Below are positions 11,946 through 23,250 of a stretch of 64,000 nt of DNA, one piece after another. The notes below the pieces were generated by a model that was not told the origin of the DNA, searched no databases, and saw only the letters and a program-made list of their open reading frames with translations. Source of the DNA: Tetracladium setigerum. Lineage: Eukaryota; Ascomycota; Leotiomycetes; Helotiales. Made by a program: the position numbers and the translations under genes. The stretch's first letter is position 1; each line of letters begins with the position of its first letter. The stretch spans positions 744,001 through 808,000 of the forward strand of contig PZJY01000006.1 in the NCBI GenBank assembly GCA_031472005.1, written 5' to 3'.

Positions 11946-13258
11946 TCAAGAAGAAGATATCATCGCAAGCCAGTTCACAACAATCATAGCCTCAACCAAC
12001 TTCGCACCCATCACATCACCGTCACCTGTCAAATTTCCCAACCTCAAAACATCAAAATGCATCTCCTTCGCTACACTCTCTATCTGACTTTCTGCCACCA
12101 CATTTTGCGTACTGCCCTCATTCCCAGTTCCACCATGGACAAGAAAAAGAATTGGAATATTTCGTTCTGCTCTGGCTGCTAGGGCTGTCCATTCTTTGAG
12201 TGCATTGGATACTTCTGTAGTTGTAGTCGCTGTTGCCGGATCTGTATTTTGGACAAGAGAGAAAGAGAAGATTAGAGGGGATGGTTGCCATGGGTTTGGT
12301 TTGTTGTATGTGAGGTCTTTGAAGAGAGTTATTGAGGAGAGTGGTGCTGGTGTTGTTGATACTGGAATGAAAGCGTGTCGAACTCCTATATACAGTTATT
12401 CTCAAGTTACTGAACACCTCTCGCTCTCCAACACTCATTTCCCCCTACAAAAAGGGGAAAAGACTACTACCCAAGTACTTACCCCTACAAATCTCTCCAT
12501 TAACCCACCCACCATTTCGCAAACTCTCCTCACTCCTCTCCACCCCAAACTCCCTGCACCTTTCTCCATCCGCTACGAACTGCTTCTCACAACTACACTC
12601 TTCTCTCTCTTTCCGAGCTAACATCCATTTCTTCAATCCACCAAGTGCAAGGTCTTCATTGAGAAGAATGTTGAACGCCGTGTAGGTTCCTCGAGCGGTA
12701 TTGGCGGAGCTCCCGAAGCCGATGAATGAGATACTGCTGTGTCGGGTGAGGATCATGCATATTTCGGTGGTGCTGTACCATTTATATTGGCATTCTGAGT
12801 GAGTGAGAGGTGTTATTATACGATTGGTTTTATTATGTAGTTTGGGGTTGTGGATGAATTGAAATGAACGGAGCTGGGGCGAGTTGGTACGTACCTTTTC
12901 CAATAAATGGTCCAGTGGTAGTGGATCTGTGGCCGTGGCTCATAGAGGTAAGGAGTGTTTCGCGATTCTTGCAGAATGGAGATGTGGTAGGAAGGTTTTG
13001 AGAATAGTGAGGGATTTGGTAGAGAGAGGGTTGAGTTATTTTGCATTGTTTTTGGCCGGTGAAGTGTTTGAATGCGCTGGATGGTGGTTTAGATTTTGGG
13101 TGTTTGGGGATTGGAGTTGGATATGCTCACTCTTCTTTTGGGTTTCGAATTATGCTGGACCAGAGAGTGATGATGGGTGGAAGGAAGAGGTAGATTCCTG
13201 ATATTAGGAGGATGGGAATGAACAGTGAGCGGAGACGGCAGGTTTGAGGGAATGCCAT
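11946..13258 (-). CDS. SGNH/PC-esterase-like type II membrane protein with a degenerate GDS site
   Basis: Spliced gene on the minus strand. Exon 1 begins MAFPQTCRLRSLFIPILL with one hydrophobic signal anchor. A 5' splice site in AGTGAGC (near 13131) removes an otherwise in-frame stop; a second intron ends before ECQYKWYSTTEICMIL, and a third (GTAAGT donor near 12475) joins EICRG to VRHAFIPVS. The segment WYSTTEIC.IL...ISFIG.GS...GTYTAFNILLNEDLALGGLKKW resembles a fungal family of uncharacterised PC-esterase/SGNH-like proteins, where a GDS motif normally sits at the FIG position; here it reads GFGSS. The tail includes IPILFLVHGGTGNEG. Function is unknown; glycan O-acetyl modification in the secretory pathway is possible by family analogy. 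Its stop lies 142 bp from that of the lyase gene (convergent). Confidence 0.65.
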
Positions 13259-15075
13259 TTCGATGTGCTTGGTTGTCACGATGGTCGTATTGTGGTAATT
13301 GGAAGCAGAGTGTGCACTTGTCAGCTTTTGGCAACTTTTGGCATTATTTTGAGAGACAATATGTTCCGGCGTGTAAAAGTATACGGGGCGCACTTCTCTT
13401 CCCCCTTCCTGATATAGTCCAATGTACTTACTTGCTCATTGAAATGAGCAGGAACTACGGGTCATATAATTATATTACGACCTTTGCGAAACCAGACAAA
13501 AAACCGATCTGGAGGAATATTGAGTGAGATCAAACCCGGGGATTCTATGTTAGAAATGGTTAACAGTAACCATATTGATGCGCTTCTCCTCTTCCAACAA
13601 CACTAGTTGGATGTACTTCACCACTCGGGGGAAGGACTGAAATTTTGCAAGCGAAACCCCAGCTTTGCAAGCCAGCAGGCCGGAAGGCTGATTCCGCGCC
13701 CGTACTGGTGTTCAAGGTGGAGATTCTTGGCGTGGTGTTGTTAAATCTGTGGGAACTAACTGGGTGTGATATAAATGCTTTGTGTCTGTATGTTCGCCCG
13801 TGTCACATGTTTTATCTTCTGTTCACTGCTGTGGTTAGTCGGTATTTCCTTTCCCTTTCATGCATAGAAAGAAAGAAAGAAAGCGTACGGTAGATATGAG
13901 ATCTACTGGAGATGTATGAAAGTAGGAGGTTCATGCCAAGACTCCTGAAACTCAATTGCAACAGCACAAACAAGCTTTGCCTATGTTTGAGAGAGGATGG
14001 CATATCGAGTTTCAGGGATGGCTTGCCTTCTGGTGCTATCTTTATGTTCACTTTTGCGGAAAGAGAGGAAGAGTTTGGGTTCAGTAGCTGCACTGCTATG
14101 AGCCTTTAGTCCGGTTCTGATGGTCTACAAAGTCCAGATAGACTGTTCCAATTTCTTCCGTCAAGTCGGTAGATAGGAATAATGGTTCCCCTTTTTCTTT
14201 TTCTTTTTCTATCCCACGAGAGAGGAGGCTTGCATGTGAACAGTTGGCAATCCTGCGCCCGCTCTGTTAGACTGATTGCTCTAGTTCGTGCCCGCCCAGC
14301 GTTGACCCGAAAACACCCATGACTCCGAGGTTGTTGAAAAGGTCCAATTTCTGGGAGAAGGAAAGTCTGGAAAAGTGATGCCAAGGCTGACAAAAAAGGA
14401 AAGGAAAAGCATGACATTATTTATATGACCTTCTGATTACCAGTTTGAAGTTATAAGACAGCAACAAGCGATAAGCAGGTAGAAATACTCCATTTTACCA
14501 CATACATCACAACACCAAATACACCATCAATAACTCGAGTAGGAAGAGGAAGATTCCGTCCCTTTTCCCTACCCCGCGCTGAAGTCGGATGTGTCGCCCT
14601 GATTGGCCTGAAAGGGGATGGTGGGCGTGGAGAGCTAAGCATTTACCGACCGGGCAAGGGGGAGTTGCAGTTAGTCGGATTTGAGGGACTTGCACTACGG
14701 TGCGAGAGATCTTGGATCTTCAACTGTGAAGCCGTCCATGTCTGGGCTGACTCTTCCAGGTGCACACGATCAAGAAATTCAATTTATTTCTCCTTTCCCT
14801 TCCAATTATTTCTCGGAACTTCGCCTTGAAAACTCCCATTGTTTCCTTATCACCTCACGAACACCAGCCGTTCTTTTCGCTGTCGAATCATCGTCCGTGT
14901 AGCCTCGGCTTTGCTTGTCTGCGTCATACGAGAAGAAGAGCTTCGCGAACCTCCAGTGCGTGCGAGACACAATTCCACAATCCGAATTCAATAAGCACAA
15001 AACAAGTCGCGCAATTTCGAGCAATCAAGGGTCTACCATCTTAACATAGGCCTCGCGGCCGCAGATTCCGTCAAG
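13259..15075. other. 1.8-kb divergent intergenic region before the PDK gene
   Basis: No credible coding sequence on either strand. It carries a pyrimidine/purine-rich patch (ttctttttctttttct at about 14196-14211) and should include promoters for the SGNH-like gene and the kinase gene. A NotI-like GCGGCCGC lies at 15057-15063, just before the PDK start. Confidence 0.5.
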
Positions 15076-16609
15076 ATGTCGTGGAAGAAGTCCGAGAAGC
15101 TGATGGATACCATCAAGCATTACTCGGCCTTTCCTGCCACTGGTGTCAGTTTGAGGCAGATGGTCCAGTTTGGAGAGAAGCCCTCTACAGGTAGGTCTCA
15201 ATGCCCTTTAGATGATGCCATCTTTGGGTCTGCTTTTGCTGATTGCTTGGTGCTTGTTAGGGACTCTGTTCAAGGCGTCCCAATTCCTATCCGAAGAACT
15301 TCCAATCCGACTTGCACACCGTGTGCAAGAGCTTCAAGATCTCCCAGATGGTCTGAATGAGATGCCCTCCATCAAGAGAGTACAGGACTGGTATGCGCAG
15401 TCGTTTGAGGTAATTGCTTCTCCCCAGACATCATGACTCGAATTGGCCATTAACATGTGATTCTAGGAGATAACCACCCTCAGTAGACCACAGCTATCGA
15501 AAGAAGTTCGCGAAAGGCTCATTAAGCCTCCAAGCAAGAATGGCAGGCATTCCAAAATCCTCGCCGAAGTCACAAACAATCCCAGTGTGCAGAAAGGACA
15601 ATACACGTCCCACTGGCAGCAAAATGGAAATGGAAACGGAAACGGAAATGGAGAAAGCAAGAAGGCTGGTGCAAGGCGGTACTTTGCTACGGTGGAAGAT
15701 ACAGCGGATTGGCCGCCTGAGCTACAAGACTATAACAAACGATTTTCAGATACCCTCAATCAAATCAAGCGGAGGCACGATGGAGTTGTAACGACTGTGG
15801 CGCAAGGTATCCTCGAATACAAGCGGAAGCGGCAACGGATGCAAATCGACAATAACATACAGTCTTTCCTCGACCGATTTTACATGTCCCGAATTGGCAT
15901 ACGGATGCTGATAGGACAGCATATTGCTCTGACCGATCAGAGTTACCACAATGATCCGACTTATGTGGGCATAATCTGCACGAAAACCAATGTCAAGGAC
16001 TTGGCGGAGGAGGCCATTGAGAACGCCCGGTTTGTGTGCGAAGACCACTACGGATTATTCGATGCGCCAAAGGTACAGCTTGTGTGTCCAGATAACTTGA
16101 GTTTCATGTATGTTCCCGGGCATTTGTCCCACATGCTCTTCGAAACTTTGAAGAACTCTTTGAGAGCCGTTGTTGAGAGGCATGGCCAGGATAAGGAAGA
16201 CTTCCCAGTAACAAAAGTTGTAATTGCTGAGGGGAAAGAGGATATCACGATCAAAATATCAGACGAAGGAGGTGGAATTCCAAGAAGTGCTATTCCTTTG
16301 GTATGGACATATATGTACACAACCGTGGATACCACACCCAGCCTAGATCCAGATTTCGACAAGAGCGATTTCAAAGCACCCATGGCTGGTTTCGGATATG
16401 GATTACCCATCTCAAGACTTTACGCGAGATACTTTGGCGGAGATTTGAAGTTGATCAGTATGGAAGGGTAAGTTTCCCTCGCTCACCTCCCCATCCCTCA
16501 AATTCCCGTATCTTCACAAGCTAATTAATTCCCATAAAAATACAGATACGGCACAGATGTCTACCTCCACCTCAACCGACTCTCCAGCTCGTCGGAACCA
16601 CTGCAATAA
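15076..16609 (+). CDS. Mitochondrial pyruvate dehydrogenase kinase (PDK/Pkp type)
   Basis: Four exons, 15076-15190, 15261-15409, 15467-16467 and 16546-16609, give exactly 443 codons with stop. The protein has the BCDHK/PDK N-terminal helical domain (SLRQMVQFGEKPS... FLSEELPIRLAHRV.ELQDLP) and a C-terminal GHKL ATPase domain with its N-box (LFETLKNSLRAVVE), G1 (KISDEGGGIP), G2 (GFGYGLPISRLYARYFGGDL) and G3 (YGTDVYLHL). It phosphorylates and inactivates the E1alpha subunit of pyruvate dehydrogenase in the mitochondrial matrix. An Asn-Gly tandem stretch (NGNGNGNGNG) sits in the loop around residue 150. It could in principle be a branched-chain ketoacid dehydrogenase kinase, but the fungal paralogues are closest to PDK. 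Confidence 0.93.
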
Positions 16610-17923
16610 CAACCAGCAGCTATGAGGGGGATGCAAGGCCTGTCACCCCAAGGATTGGCGCTACGTTACAGGCAGATGAACCTGAAGCAGATGAATCTGA
16701 AATCCATCCGCACCCGCGAGATTTCGGAGCGCAAACAGGTTGGTGATGCGGAGAGTATGATCAATGAGGGGAGCGGATCCGGTCATGATGGTTTCTTTAG
16801 GGGGATGGTGGTGAGGTGTAGATTTTGGGGGTGAAGGGGGTGGTGGGGCGATGGTGAGATAAGGTATTTGTATAGAAAAACACACGATGAATGGTTTGGT
16901 TGGTTGGGTTGGCGTAATGTGAGATATCTGAAAACTTTTCTGTGGGCAGGGGAAGGGGGTTGGATTGGAATTGTGACTGGAGGTTAGCAATAAATGAATG
17001 AGCTTTTGAACCTTGAAGTCTTTGCCTTTTGACTGATGTACGAGTACTGGAAAGACTTGCAAAGGGTTTTGTGGCAAGAACCTAGGTATGATCTAGAATA
17101 GGTGCTTTGTTAGATCATCTGCTAACTTTAGTGGCTCTTTGTAGAAATCATGATTATTATAACAGGGACCGGCTCTCTGTCCTGCTAGTAGGTTAGAAGG
17201 GCAGGAACGGTAGGTAGGTACCTAGGTAGGTGCTTTTGCCCTTTCTACCGAATCTATTTCCAGGCTCCAGGAATAGAAGGAAATACATTTGTTTTGCTTT
17301 CACTGTCGTTTCGGTGGAGGCTTCTCACTTCATTGGTGCTTCCTTCCGCCTTCTACTTCCACTTCACTTTCACCTTCAACTTCAACTTCAACTTCACTTT
17401 CAACTTCCTTCCTCCCCGACTTCTTTTCACCCCTCCCCTCCGACTTCATCCTCTCCTCCGACAACAACCACCCCGACTTCAATCTCTCCTCCCACTTCAA
17501 TCTCTCCTCCGACCTCAACCTCTCTTCCAACAACCCCGACTTCAATCTCTTCTCTGGTGTTTCAACCTCTTCTCTACAACAACGACTTCTCTTCCTCTCC
17601 TTCGTCAACAATCACTCTAGAACAACTTCCATCAAGTCCCAGGTAAAGTAAGTAATCCGTCTCGGCGAGGCCACACACCCTCATCATCTCTTCTTGGCAA
17701 GGCTCATTACTCCTTCAGAAATCTCCCAGCTGTTCTTCTCAGAAGCACGGCTTCACCTTCAACGAACTTCTCTTCCTTCCGCCGGTTCAGATCGAGACCA
17801 CTTGCGTTCGTTGATCTCTTCCTGCGACATCGACACAATCACCCGACCTACGTCGATCTCTCCTTCGCAAACCCAGAGAAACTCCAGATTTTTCTCCTTG
17901 ACACGCCTCCGCCGTCAAGAAGT
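16610..17923. other. 1.3-kb promoter and leader region of the F-box gene
   Basis: No credible coding sequence. It contains a perfect-looking short palindromic stretch of GGTAGGTACCTAGGTAGG near 17209-17229 and a long pyrimidine-rich tandem-repeat block (listed separately) leading to the F-box start. Confidence 0.5.
17345..17600. repeat. Degenerate CTTCAA / ACTTCAATCTCTCCTCC minisatellite
   Basis: A roughly 250-bp strand-asymmetric (C, T and A; almost no G) block. The first part has TTCAAC/TTCACT hexamers; the second has imperfect copies of an 18-21-bp unit close to CGACTTCAATCTCTCCTCC. It is open in three frames, giving Phe/Leu/Ser-rich peptides that look non-functional. It precedes the F-box start by about 330 bp. 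Confidence 0.75.
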
Positions 17924-19533
17924 ATGGAGCCACTCGAGTATCCTGTAACAGAGGTACCGCCGCAATCGAATTACATAGCAGCGATGGAACAGCCCGAAAA
18001 TCAAACATCCGATTCCATGTTGCCATCCGGTATCAAGGCAAGCAGTTCATCAAATCTCGAAGCAAGTCGATTTACCATATCGATCGAAGCCACTCCATCC
18101 AGCCAATCTTCTACCCAAGCCATTCAACCCAAACCTTTCTCTGATGCCGTCTACATCTATACTACCGATAAGATGTCTCTTGACTGTCTTCCTCCCGAGG
18201 TCGTGTACATGGTCTGCGAGTACCTTCCACCGGCTGCTCTTGCATCTCTCCGCCTTTCCAGTACTCGATATGCTGAGATCGCTGCCAAGGAGTTATATAC
18301 AGAGGTCCATGTTATGTTCACACTCAAAAGCTTTGAGAATATGAGAAATATCGCAAGACACCCTGTATTGAGGAAGCTTGTGGTCATATTTTCTTACGAA
18401 GTTTTTCAGTTGAAACAATTGGAGAAAACTGGGTATGAGTTTGTTGTTAGACATGCTCATGAGGTGTGCCAGTCCAAGCTCCTCGCTACGCCAATAGCTC
18501 TTGCCGAGAATTCCTTCTTTGAACAGGAGCTTGCGAGAAAATGTACGGATGGGTGGAAAGCCTATCAGGAATTATTCGAGGCACAACAATACATGTTGGA
18601 GAGCCAATACGAAGGCATTTCGATTTCCCAAGCTCTCAAATCTTTCGAGAATTTAGAATATGTGGAACTTGAGACTGACCGATACAGTCTGTCAATTCGT
18701 TGTCTGCAATTGCTTCGCAACGTATTCAGTATTGACCTGGTTGATGATACCTTATCCCTGACTCAGCCGGGTTTCATGGAGATCAACAATTACATACAAA
18801 ACGTTAATCGCTCCGAGACTAGCCCTTTGGCTACGAGGGCTCTTCGTTGTGTTCTATACTCTCTTCCAGTCGTCTCCAAGATCGAATCTCTCTACGTTTC
18901 AAGCATTCTTCCAGAATTCTTCGAGCCACCGCTGGCAGGTTTAAGCATGCACCTTGAGGCCATTTCCCATATCTGCGAGCTGAATCTCAATGTTGAACCT
19001 GATCCTGGATCAGTGTCGCCACTGAAACAACATGAAGAATTGGGAAGGGTTTTGCGAAATATGCCACGTCTTGATACTCTCCGTTTGGCGATGGATTCCC
19101 CTCTTCAACGCGCTATCATCCTATTAAGAAAAGAATGGGTACAATTCCGGCCGAATTTCAGCGAATTTTCGGTTCAGGTGAATGGCCACAACTAGAATGC
19201 CTTGAACTCGTTTGCATTACCATGTCCGGATTTGATTTACTAAACTTCCTACAAAGACACTCGTCCACGCTACAAGACTTATATCTAGATTCCATGTGGT
19301 TGACTGGAGGTAGTGGCCCAGCCACATTGGAAGCGCAGTTTGACCGCATGAAGGACGAACTGACTTTCGACACCCTTACGATTGATGGGGTCTGGGGAGT
19401 AGGCATTGCCAGAGAGGACATAAGGTTATACGATATGAAGGACAAGTTTTCTAGGCTTTCTAAGGCAATTCGGAAGAAGCAACCAGGTTCTGTTCGCGAT
19501 TTAATTTCGAAATATGAAATAGCATTGAAGTAG
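17924..19533 (+). CDS. F-box protein (one apparent 1-base loss near its 3' third)
   Basis: The upstream frame runs from 17924 and holds an F-box about 85 residues in (LDCLPPEVVYMVCEYLPPAALASLRLSS), the Skp1-binding motif of SCF ubiquitin ligases. The rest is a helical/leucine-rich region typical of fungal F-box proteins of unknown substrate. The frame ends at about 19195, but a second frame one base earlier continues with FGSGEWPQLECLEL and LDSMWL to 19533 in the same style. One additional base in AAAA 19129-19132 or GGG 19137-19139 joins them into 537 codons, so I treat them as one gene. Two separate genes is the alternative but less likely because the second part lacks its own leader or promoter. 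Confidence 0.78.
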
Positions 19534-20252
19534 GGCCAGTGCTGACGGACATTTGACCCAACTGGCTCACAGACAGCAATCATGTTTCCTAGATACCTGG
19601 CCTTCTGGATAGCAATCACTGCATCTGGAATTACTGTTGGTACATGTAATGTTAGTAGTAGGTAGGAGTTCAAAAAGGTGGAGGCAAGTGACCGTATGTC
19701 ACGTGTCTACGTATACAAACCTCGATTCGAGGCCATCTCTCTTCCACTCGTTAGACACAACGAATATACCAGTCTTACACCGCATGTCCCATATCCAGCG
19801 TTCTCACCCTCATCAGTCAACCGACAGATACCTAATTTTCCACAATCAAAAGATATTGAAATTACACCATTAAAACACATATTTAATTCCATGCCCTTCC
19901 CTTTCCAAGTAGAATCCTCGATTTGGGAAATCGATTTTCTCCAGGCTTTTACCAAAAAAGCTAACTTGAATATTTGTGAATCGTAGAATCAATATGAGCG
20001 ATAATTTCCGGGAAAAACAATCCCAAAGGGCGAGAAGGGGAAAAGACCCCCCCTCTGTACCGTCAAAACGCAGATGGAACATCCTCAAAACATCAACACA
20101 ATAGTTCCAAGCTGCTTTGCATGCATCTACTAGCATTTATGTTATCTTTCCTTCCCCTCTGCTAGAATTGAGGAGAAAGGGGCAATCGTTTTTTTTCAAC
20201 CAGCTGCTTTCCTTCGCTTAAATACACGCCAAGGCGAAACATCAGAAAGTGG

Positions 20253-20280
20253 TTGATTGATTGATTGATTGATTGATTGA
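20253..20280. repeat. (TTGA)7 tetranucleotide microsatellite
   Basis: Seven exact tandem TTGA units in intergenic DNA. Confidence 0.92.
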
Positions 20281-20653
20281 TGGGGAGTGAGGGGCGAGTA
20301 CGATCTAAATCTAGATGTATATGCCTACCCATGTCCTTTATTTAAATGAACGTGTATAATAATCTAAAAAGATGCAACAGCTAGCAGTTTTTAAATGAGT
20401 GTTCCCCTCCTCGACCCCCACCCAACAATAACAACAAGCCACCAACCTCCCCTCACCAACCATTTGCATATTTTCGAACACTACCTCCCTCTTTCCCTGA
20501 CAAAAACACAAGCCGAGCAGCAAACTGAGCTCACTCACTTACAACTACCACCATTCCAGAATGCAGGACAATAACATTGTATTGCCAATACCTGGGTTGG
20601 AGGACTTAATTGCCATCTTTCTGGTCCCTGAATCACGGTATATCGTATAAGCA

Positions 20654-20764
20654 TGATAGAGAGGGGGGAGAGGAAAAGAGAAAAGGGGAAGAAAGTGAAA
20701 AGGGAGGAAAAGAGGAAAAAGAGAAGAAGAGGAAAGGTAAAAAGGAGAAAAAGAGAAAAAGGTC
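20654..20764. repeat. Polypurine tract, about 110 bp
   Basis: Nearly uninterrupted A and G on the plus strand (gagaggggggagagg... to ...gaaaaagagaaaaagg), broken by only a few pyrimidines. Such mirror-like purine tracts can form triplex (H-)DNA; that is inference from composition. Confidence 0.75.
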
Positions 20765-21078
20765 TGGATGCCAGAAGAATGAAATGGAAGAAAGATGGAA
20801 AAAGACATACCAAATCCCTCAATGGCCCGACCCTATCCTTCGTAGTAAGCACACAATACCTCGCCACGTCGATATCTCGACTTGTGATTTGTGAGACCGA
20901 GATTGTTGTCATTTGGTAATCTGTTCGTTTTCATCCGTTAGTTAATAAATACAGATATGCTTACACCGCCGCTAACTTCCTAGAATTTGAATTGGCTAAA
21001 ATAAAGAGGGGCGAACGGAGGGGAAAGAAAAAGAGAGAAAGGATATGATACGAGAAAGAAAGAAAAATAAGGCACAAA

Positions 21079-21755
21079 CTACTCACTCCCAACAACCGCC
21101 ACCTCTCCAGTATATCTCACAGCCATGCTAAACTGCGCATCTGCCGCTCCATGAAAATTTAGAAATGCGCCTGGGTAGATGGGAATATTTCGTTTTTGGG
21201 TTTTATCATCCTGCGCTGCTGCTCTCTCTAGATTCCTCTGCTCCAAACCTCTCCTGTCTTTCCTAGTATTTCCGGTATTGAGACTTCTATTGACACAGGT
21301 AATGGAAATCACCACCTGAGGCGGTCCCAGAGCGAAGTAATTGTGGGATAGCTCCGAGAGGGTGTATGAGCCGTCGATTGTTTGGAGAGTGCAGTTTTGT
21401 GAGAGGTTGATCAAGGAGGAGGTGGTGCTCAGGTGGCTTGTTGATGTGGTGGTGTCTGTAATTTCTTTAGCGAGGCAAATTTGGTAGCGGTTGAAGGAGA
21501 GGAGAAAGGGGAAGAGGGGAAAGGAGGGAGGGAGATAGGAAGAGAACAGAAGGGAGTTGGGAAACATTAGTGAAAATATTGCCTACGAGGATAAAAAGGT
21601 GTCCCGTCCAATACAACCTCCCACGTTACTTGCGAGTCTGGAGAAATAAAAGATATCATTGTTGTGCCCCATGGATTTGTATATGGATATGATTGAGCTA
21701 GAGTAAGTGTAGCGGCGGTGGCTAATGTTATTGCTAGGTGGGCGATGTGCTTCAT
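21079..21755 (-). CDS. Small predicted secreted protein, unknown function
   Basis: Exon 1 is complement(21587-21755) and exon 2 complement(21079-21455); the GTAGGC...ACAG intron keeps phase and removes a Phe/Pro-rich stretch, giving 181 residues. The N-terminus MKHIAHLAITLATAATLTLAQS is a clear signal peptide with a likely cleavage after Ala-Gln or Ala. The mature part has VTWEVVLDGTPFYP, LSQNCTLQTIDGSYTLSELSHNYFALGPPQVVISITCVN, few cysteines, and ends FSMAVRYTGEVAVVGSE. I do not recognise the family. The final codons overlap a GTGAGT donor-like site, so the real C-terminus may be longer. Confidence 0.6.
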
Positions 21756-23250
21756 TTTTGCTGATATGTGGCTTTGTTGAGTATATTGTCTGTTGGGCTG
21801 TATATTTAGGGAAGTGAGTGAGTGAGGAGCTGAGAGATTGAAGATGAGGATGAGAACCAGAAGGTCAGAGTAAAGGAAAAAAAGAGAACGTAGAAGGTAG
21901 GCTTTTTATACCCTCAAACTACATCGTACAATCCCAACATAGGAATAACAAGCAGAATTTCGGCCCTTTACTTTACAAATGGGTGTTGGCTTGTAATTCC
22001 AGCTCCGACAAGATACGACGAGGTCAAGTGGTCATCACCACACTTTTGTAACACTCGACAATGCGAGGAGAGGAGAAAAGTGGAAAGCACCTTGGAATTG
22101 AGTTTCTCTCTGAAAAGGGATGCAAGTCCAATTGGCTGTCTAAATTTGTCAGACGAGTCCTTGAATTTCTAGACAATGTGAGCTTGTTCATTGTTTATTA
22201 CATCCAGGTTTCGGAAGGAAAAACTTATTATGTCGCGATGTTTGACCACCACACAAACAATCAAAACCATGGCCCATTCAAAAAAAGACACAGCGCATCC
22301 TTTCAAGTGGGCATGTAATCATCAATACAAACAAACATCTCGTACATCCTCCCAAGACGTAAGACATCCGTCTTGAAGCACAAACGACGTAAAGAAGCTA
22401 TTCAAAGCCCCAAAAGCACCCAAGAACCAAAGCTTTTATGACATACCTCTGGACCACAGAAAGATCTCTTGGCCAGAAAGAGCAAAACGCCAAAACTTCA
22501 AAATCTAAAGTCCGACTTGACACTTGTACGAGGAGTATGTAACATGAATATCGGGGCTGAAAAATACTTGTACATACACGAAATGACACTCTGCCTGCCA
22601 CTAGGTACTGTATTCACTAGAGCCCCTCCCTCATGTAACCAACATCCCTTACTTACATCTTCCTTCCCATTGCATGAGCGCTTGCTCTCAACCACGAGTT
22701 CACATTCATCTCATAATTAAACACAGGCATTCAGAACAATAATGACATTCCGTTTTAAAAGCCCAACCTATCTGATCTCATAAAACTCCATTTCCATTCC
22801 CCTCCCCCAATCATTCATCATAATTTCTAATCCAACAAAGTGTGTGTGTGTGTGTGTTCTGGTCTATTGTACAAGTCCCGCCCCACCTACCCACTCAGCT
22901 ACCACATCATTCGTGGTCAGACCAGGTGAAGGTACCTAGGTAAGCAAGGTCATTTATTTCCTTTCATACCAGCAGTTTCTTAATTAGCCACGCATTAGCG
23001 GTCTACTTTCCACCTCGGGGGAAAGTCTCCTTCTCCCTCTTCTCTTGCTTCGATTTTCCACATCACCCGGAGAAAATTATCTCGTCTTGGCTTGCTCTTT
23101 GTCAAGTGACCTTGATCAGGCGTGAACTGACAATATGCGGCTGTTTGGGAAACAACGGCGGTATCTCGATTTTACCCTTCAATATTGCGTGGCTCGATCC
23201 CCTTCTGCTGAAGGATCATCTCAAGTAGTCTCTAAGGGATTCGTGCCTCT
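21756..23250. other. 1.5-kb intergenic region between two minus-strand genes
   Basis: No credible coding sequence. A TG dinucleotide repeat lies at 22840-22857. It includes the promoter of the secreted-protein gene and the 3' end of the WD40 gene. Confidence 0.5.
22840..22857. repeat. (GT)9 microsatellite
   Basis: Nine GT units in intergenic DNA. Confidence 0.9.

Larger units (their letters stand above)
19534..21078. other. 1.5-kb convergent intergenic region
   Basis: Between the 3' ends of the F-box gene and the small secreted protein gene. It holds a (TTGA)7 array and a long polypurine tract (both listed). A minus-strand frame at 20535-20912 might be a downstream exon of the secreted-protein gene, since that gene's stop overlaps a GTGAGT splice donor, but I cannot support it. 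Confidence 0.5.

Noticed and set aside
17230..17651. Overlapping Phe/Leu/Ser-rich frames as small genes
   Set aside because: All three frames are open over a G-poor tandem repeat; composition explains them.
19135..19533. Separate small gene downstream of the F-box gene
   Set aside because: Same style and a frame exactly one base off; joining at a homopolymer gives one coherent 537-codon gene.
20610..20919. Lys/Glu-Arg-rich plus-strand frames
   Set aside because: Translation of a polypurine tract; no conserved features.
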